Of a stretch of DNA of 64,000 nucleotides, positions 59,778-64,000 are shown one piece after another (the stretch's first letter is position 1; every line of letters begins with the position of its first letter). The position numbers and the translations under genes were made by a program. Source of the stretch: Natronomonas gomsonensis (GTDB taxonomy: Archaea; Halobacteriota; Halobacteria; Halobacteriales; Haloarculaceae). Location of the stretch: positions 186,001-250,000 of the forward strand of contig NZ_CP101323.1 in NCBI RefSeq assembly GCF_024300825.1, in the 5' to 3' direction. The notes under the pieces were generated by a model. It worked only from the letters and a program-made list of their open reading frames with translations, was not told the DNA's origin and did no database searches.

Positions 59778-60119
59778 ATGAAGACCGTCTTTCACGTGGC
59801 CGATGGGGCTGAGGACGTTCAAGACGCGGCAATCCGATACGCAAGGGGTATCTTTGAGGACGAATCCGTCGAGATGGACGCCGTCGCCGTCGTCGCCAAC
59901 GCATCTGGTATCGAACTCGTTCGATTTGATTCCGACTACGCCGAGGAAATCGCCGAACTATCCGAGGGGGCTGTCCAGTTCGTCGCCTGCAAGAAATCGA
60001 TGCAGGCCGCTGGACTGACGCGAGATGACATCCTCGACGTCGTCGAGACGGCCCCCACGTCTGTCGGAGAACTCACGCGGCGTCAGGAAGACGGATACCA
60101 CTACATCAAGGTCCCCTGA
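59778..60119 (+). CDS. DsrE-like sulfur-relay protein
   Basis: 113 residues. An alpha/beta DsrE fold: KTVFHVADGAEDVQDAAIRYARGIFEDESVEMDAVAVVANASGIELVRFDSDYAEEIAEL, then VQFVACKKSMQAAGLTRDDIL, where the Cys of FVACKKSM is the family's conserved sulfur-carrying residue. Cytosolic. Follows LtrA copy 2; it may handle reactive sulfur or thiol stress. Confidence 0.85.
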   Translation: MKTVFHVADGAEDVQDAAIRYARGIFEDESVEMDAVAVVANASGIELVRFDSDYAEEIAELSEGAVQFVACKKSMQAAGLTRDDILDVVETAPTSVGELTRRQEDGYHYIKVP

Positions 60120-60135
60120 ACCTGCCCAAGTAGTC

Positions 60136-60768
60136 CTACTCGGAGAGGAAGTCCGCGAACTCGACGGCCATCCCGAAATCACCACCGTGATCTTTCGCGA
60201 TCTGGTGCGCTCGTTCGGCACCCTCAGTCGCCCAGTCTCGTTGCAGTTCGTAGAGGACCTGCGACCACGTTACTGGAGTCACACCGGCTTCGATCATGCG
60301 CTCCATCGCACGCTCGTGATCCGCGGTCGTTTGTCCGCCAGATGCATCGGCAACGACGTAGACGTCGTATCCCGCGTCCAGCGCCGAGAGTGCAGCGAAA
60401 CAGACACAGACTTCAGTCCAGAGACCAGCGATGACCAATCGGTCACGGCCGGTGGCTTCGATGGCTTCGACGAACGCCTCGTCCTCCCACGAGTTCATTG
60501 TCGTTCGGTCGATCACCTCCTCGTCCGGCAACGTCTCCGTAATCTCCTCGAAGAGCGGACCGTTGTACTCCCTGCCTATGCTCGTGAGAACGGCCGGCAC
60601 GTCGTACGCGTCGATGGTCTTTGCCAACCCAGCGACGTTGTTCCGGAGTTCTCCGGTCCCGATGGTGTTGACGCCGAGTACCATCTCGGGCTGGTGGTCG
60701 ATGAGCGTAATCGCACAGTTCTGGGGCGTGAGCAACTGATCACTCGGAGTAGCAGTTATGTTTTCCAT
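60136..60768 (-). CDS. YcaC-like isochorismatase-family hydrolase
   Basis: 210 residues from ATG 60768 (MENITATPSDQLLTPQNC). YcaC-type marks: LIDHQPEMVLGVNTI (catalytic Asp), RTTMNSWEDEAFVEAIEATGRDRLVIAGLWTEVCVCFAAL (Cys nucleophile), DVYVVADASGGQTTADHERAMERMIEAGVTPVTWSQVLYELQRDWA. Hydrolase of unknown substrate. Its promoter carries box copy c. Confidence 0.93.
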   Translation of the reverse strand: MENITATPSDQLLTPQNCAITLIDHQPEMVLGVNTIGTGELRNNVAGLAKTIDAYDVPAVLTSIGREYNGPLFEEITETLPDEEVIDRTTMNSWEDEAFVEAIEATGRDRLVIAGLWTEVCVCFAALSALDAGYDVYVVADASGGQTTADHERAMERMIEAGVTPVTWSQVLYELQRDWATEGAERAHQIAKDHGGDFGMAVEFADFLSE

Positions 60769-61073
60769 GGGACGCAATCTAAATCCGTTCACGAACCGGA
60801 ATAAGTGCTTGCGGACAGGAACACCACCAGGTGACAACGATGCCAACTCTCCGACAACCATCCCATGCTGGCGGCCAGGACAGATGCCAGCGCCCCAAGT
60901 CTCACCGGATGGAATCGACGCGTCCGCTGGTGGTTGGTCGACCGAATTCCCCTTGAGTTCAAGAAGTCACTCTTCGGTAGCCCTGCACCTCGGAGTCGAT
61001 GACAGGAGTGTTACCAGGTGCTGCGATTGTCTCTCTCACCTATTAATGGCCTGGGACTGAAGGAGGGCTCACG
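60769..61073. other. Divergent region between YcaC-like and enolase-like genes
   Basis: Contains box copy c (60803-60845). A plus-strand ATG in the box opens a 38-residue basic frame (MPTLRQPSHAGG), and a second ATGCCAGCGCC near 60882 again resembles the HxlR start, so remnants of an HxlR gene are possible. CACCTATTAATGGCC near 61037 is a TATA-like site before 61074. Confidence 0.45.
60803..60845 (-). promoter_or_regulatory. Shared stress-cluster box, copy c
   Basis: 43 bases ending GGTGACAACGATGCCA, 35 bases upstream of the YcaC-like start. Matches copy a over about 68 bases including the flank (CGAACC about 10 bases before). Confidence 0.65.
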
Positions 61074-62123
61074 ATGTTGTACGATCACGTCTCCGACCTG
61101 GAACTTGAAGTGGAGGACTACGAGCTCGAATGGCGCGAGCGGGACACGACCAGTGGTTTCACCCGCGCGACGACCATCGTCTCGTTACACGGCGACGGCG
61201 AAACCGGGCGTGGCGAGGACGTCACGTACGACAACGACGCACACGAAGCCCTCGACGGTTCCGCAGGGGACTTTCCGATAACGGGGGAGTACACCCTCGA
61301 CGAATTCTCGAGGCACGTCTCCGAGATCGACCTCTTTCATGGCACTGAACCAAACCAGTCGATTTTTCGTAACTACCGACAGTGGGCGTTCGAGAGCGCC
61401 GCGCTTGACCTCGCATTGAAACAGGTCGATACGAACCTCGCCGACCGCCTCGGCCACACGTACGACCCCGTTCGATTCGTCGTAAGTACACGTCTGGATG
61501 AGCCACCGACCGGCGATGTCGTGCTCGATTGGCTCGACCGCAATCCAGAGCTGGAGTTCAAACTCGACCCGACATCGGAGTGGACTACAGAGGTCGTCGA
61601 GCGACTCGCGGCGACCGACGCCGTCCAAACACTCGACCTCAAAGGACAGTACCACGGGACGACGGTCGATCAGCCGGCCGACCCGGAACTGTACGAACGA
61701 ATCATTGAAGGCTTTCCCGAGGCGCTCATCGAAGATCCAGAATTGAACGAGGAGACGCGACCACTGTTCGAAGGTGAGGAAGCTCGTGTGACGTGGGATT
61801 ACCCTATTCGCGGAGTCGAGACGGTCGAAGAGCTCCCTTGGCAGCCGGAATGGCTCAACATCAAGCCGTCCCGGTTTGGTTCGGTTCAGTCGCTCTTCGA
61901 CACAATCGATTACTGCCGAGAGCATGACATCCATATGTTTGGAGGAGGACAGTTCGAGCTCGGTGTCGGACGCGAGCACATCCACGCGGTTGCTTCGTTA
62001 TTCTATCCCAACGCACCGAACGACGTAGCTCCGAAGGCATACAACGACCCTGATCCGAGCGGTGATCTCCCGGCGAGTCCGCTTGCGCCGCCAACGGTTT
62101 CTCGGGGTCTCTCTTGGCGATAG
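61074..62123 (+). CDS. Enolase-superfamily enzyme (mandelate racemase-like)
   Basis: 349 residues. N-terminal capping domain (~1-130), then a barrel: LEFKLDPTSEW (Lys), AVQTLDLKGQYHG (Asp metal ligand), ALIEDPELNEE (Glu ligand), and WLNIKPSRFGSVQSLFDTIDYCREHDIHMFGGGQFELGVGREHIHAVASLFYP. The metal ligand and base pattern resembles dipeptide epimerases and o-succinylbenzoate synthases but the substrate is not predictable. Found near the stress cluster's right end. Confidence 0.82.
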   Translation: MLYDHVSDLELEVEDYELEWRERDTTSGFTRATTIVSLHGDGETGRGEDVTYDNDAHEALDGSAGDFPITGEYTLDEFSRHVSEIDLFHGTEPNQSIFRNYRQWAFESAALDLALKQVDTNLADRLGHTYDPVRFVVSTRLDEPPTGDVVLDWLDRNPELEFKLDPTSEWTTEVVERLAATDAVQTLDLKGQYHGTTVDQPADPELYERIIEGFPEALIEDPELNEETRPLFEGEEARVTWDYPIRGVETVEELPWQPEWLNIKPSRFGSVQSLFDTIDYCREHDIHMFGGGQFELGVGREHIHAVASLFYPNAPNDVAPKAYNDPDPSGDLPASPLAPPTVSRGLSWR

Positions 62124-62177
62124 CGAGTGCAAAAGCTACGCTTGTTTGACGAAAGGCATCTAGTTCTACGACTCTGA

Positions 62178-63775
62178 TTGATACCCTCATTGATGGAAAG
62201 CAATAGCCGAAGGACTCATGCGTATATGGTCGGCATTGGTCTACGCAACGACCTTGATGGTGGAATCACTCTCAGTGAGGCAATACGGAGGGTTGATGTT
62301 CCATTCGAAACTCTTCAGGATTACTATCCCGACCACCGTACTCGTTCGAGGGCATCCTCAAGCTCTTCTACTATCGGGAGATCACAGGCCACAGCTACCG
62401 TAAGCTGGCAGAATACCCAGAGTTGGCGGATTCGTTCGGACTGACGCGGATCCCGGACGAGTCGGTCCTCTCCAAAGCGTGGCGCCAGCGCTTCGATGCC
62501 AGAGTCCGTGAGTTCATCACGACGGGGGCGCACTACGTCATCAAGGAGATCCATGACCTCGACCTGGGTGTCCCGGAAGCCCGACCAAAAGCGGAGGTAG
62601 TTGATCAGCGACGGGACTCCGATGATGTCACTGATAGCGAGGCGAGCAAGTCGTTCTCTGACGAGCAAATCTATCGGACGACGCGATTAGCCCGTGACCA
62701 CGGCTTCGACGATTTTGACTCTGGGCGAGCAGAGAACGCTTCCTACGCAGACTCACAGTTCTTCGAGCTACAAACGTTCATGGGTATGGTTGGCTGTGGC
62801 ACGCCCTAAGGCGCCAACCGCTTCCAGTACCGACACCGCCCGGACAGTGGACCACACGGTGATACGCATCTCAGAGCGGTCAAACAGTTCGAGCCGGAAG
62901 CGCTGATACAGGGGTTCGATGCGGCGACCGACCGGCTGCTCTCGGTCATTGAGTCTGAAGCGTCGTTCCGCCGGCCTGTGACGGCCGCGATTGATATCAC
63001 GACTATCCCGTACTACGGCGACGTCGAGGGCATGTCGATAATCAGCGGCACGAAAAACACTGACGTCAGGGCGTTCAAATTCGCGACGTTGTCGATCATC
63101 GGGCAGAACATCCCATTGGTCCTGGGTGTGGAGCCGATTCGGGAGAGCTCGGAATGGGATAGGAATCCGCCGAATAAGATCCATCGTGTCGTCCGAAGCC
63201 TGGTGAAGCGAGCCCAGGAACACGTCCCCATCGAGACTGTACTTTGTGCCCGCGAGTTCGACTCTCAACAGGTCTATCAGACGCTCTCAAACCTCGGCGT
63301 GAACTACCTCATCCCGAAACGGATCAACAGCACCGAGCGGGACATCATCCAAACGATGGAAACAGATGGCGAAGCGGTCGCTGTTGAGACTGCTTCCGTC
63401 CACGTCGAAGCTGGAAACCACCAGATGCGGTTCCTGTACGTACCCTCGACGAAAGGCGATGGCACAGCTGCCTTCGCGACGAACCTCAGGGTGGGCCCAG
63501 ATGAAGCAGAGACGGTCTGTCGCCGATACAGTCGCCGCTGGCAGATCGAGAACGAGTACAAAAGCATCAAGCACGATTTCCTCGCGAAGACCTCCTCGAA
63601 GGATTACAGGGTTCGGCTGTTCTACTTCGTGTTCGCTGTACTGCTGTACAACATCTGGCGACTCACCGACTTCCTGCTGAAAGCTGACGTGGATGGGCGG
63701 ATGGACTATGCACCTGTGTTGACTGCTGGTGAATGCATTGAGATCGTCGTCTCGGTGCTGATTCCCCCTGACTAA
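62178..63775 (+). pseudogene. IS4-type transposase with two lesions
   Basis: Three pieces of one transposase. 62178-62340 reads LSEAIRRVDVPFETLQDYYPDHRT. After a frameshift near 62340, YSFEGILKLFYYREITGHSYRKL continues to a TAA at 62807-62809 (MVGCGTP-stop-GANRFQYRHRP), after which the same frame runs to TAA 63773-63775. The catalytic part has DDE: AIDITTIPYYGD, VLCAREFDSQQV, and RRWQIENEYKSIK fitting Y-2-R-3-E-6-K of IS4 elements. The TTG at 62178 is only a nominal start. The element is dead; terminal repeats were not found. Confidence 0.85.
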
Positions 63776-64000
63776 TGGACTGAACCCCGCTGGGTCCACT
63801 CTCTTGGAGTGGCAACACTGGTCAGCACCGCCAGAAACTAGCTACTATCATACTCTTTCGATAGTTGCGGCCAAAAGAGTCCAATCTACTGGTGAAACAC
63901 CGAGTAGAAGCACAAGCTGGCGGAGATATTAGCGAAAACTAGGCCAGCCTCCGAAACTCTGGGGACTACCAAAGCAAGACAATAGTTGAGACTGGCTCTC
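63776..64000. other. IS tail and window end
   Basis: No gene. Short inverted repeats: CCACTC...GAGTGG near 63797, and ACTCTTT (63852-63858) with AAAAGAGT (63873-63880). They may belong to the IS right end. Confidence 0.35.

Noticed and set aside
61185-61985. 266-residue leftward frame opposite the enolase-like gene
   Set aside because: No domain character; the forward frame has barrel metal-ligand motifs.

Overview
The window is from a haloarchaeon (class Halobacteria). The evidence is acidic proteins, GC-rich coding DNA, Tat/lipobox signal peptides, Bat-type HTH-10 and PhiH1-type regulators, KaiC/RAD55-like ATPases, small CxxC zinc-finger proteins, archaeal TATA boxes about 25 bases before apparently leaderless starts, and ISH-type transposases. 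I see no rRNA, tRNA or CRISPR array.

Layout. 0-6 kb: an unidentified protein running off the left edge, then a KaiC-like ATPase co-transcribed with a large histidine kinase carrying a canonical LOV (blue-light) domain. 6-9.9 kb: a catalytic-domain-only tyrosine recombinase, small zinc proteins, a pilin-like protein and two membrane proteins. About 10-16 kb: a compact integrated element (provirus or plasmid-like). Two PhiH1-repressor-like genes diverge from eight genes whose starts and stops overlap; these include a PCNA sliding clamp and end with a tyrosine integrase. A nonsense-mutated integrase lies just beyond, at 17.2-17.5 kb. 17.6-25 kb: mostly housekeeping (pilin-like DUF protein, UspA, DUF2391, ilvD, a beta-RFAP-synthase-like protein, a RecA-like ATPase without a proper P-loop). 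25-28 kb: a dead IS6-family element, a Fic protein flanked by two copies of a 22-base-spaced dyad, and a truncated HTH-10 gene.

28-40 kb: sulfur and redox metabolism plus export (PLP gamma-synthase/lyase, HxlR with FMN reductase, ArsR-like regulator, MFS, DoxX, glutathionyl-hydroquinone-reductase-like GST, DsbA-like protein, citrate synthase, AzlCD, HTH-10 regulator, second MFS). Related sequence boxes lie before the DoxX/MFS, DsbA/citrate synthase and HTH-10 units, which suggests a shared regulon. 40-45.5 kb: damaged toxin-antitoxin-like genes and a complete ABC importer. 45.9-48.6 kb: a response-regulator/PAS histidine kinase. 49-51 kb: a plasmid-type ParA operon with a 13-base-period repeat array upstream, i.e. 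a partition or replication locus inside this replicon. 51-62 kb: a PQQ-like lipoprotein, then an electrophile/quinone stress cluster (CoA-binding protein, SDR, MhqD-like hydrolase, MhqO-like dioxygenase, VOC protein, two LtrA paralogues, HxlR, DsrE-like protein, YcaC-like hydrolase, enolase-superfamily enzyme), with three near-identical 43-base boxes in its promoters. 62.2-63.8 kb: a twice-mutated IS4-type transposase.

Most interesting: the clamp-encoding element, the LOV kinase/KaiC pair, the 13-base array upstream of parA, the paired dyads around fic, and the two sets of shared promoter boxes. Many calls depend on reading motifs by eye; start sites were moved to internal ATG/GTG codons where overlaps, promoters or signal peptides favoured them.
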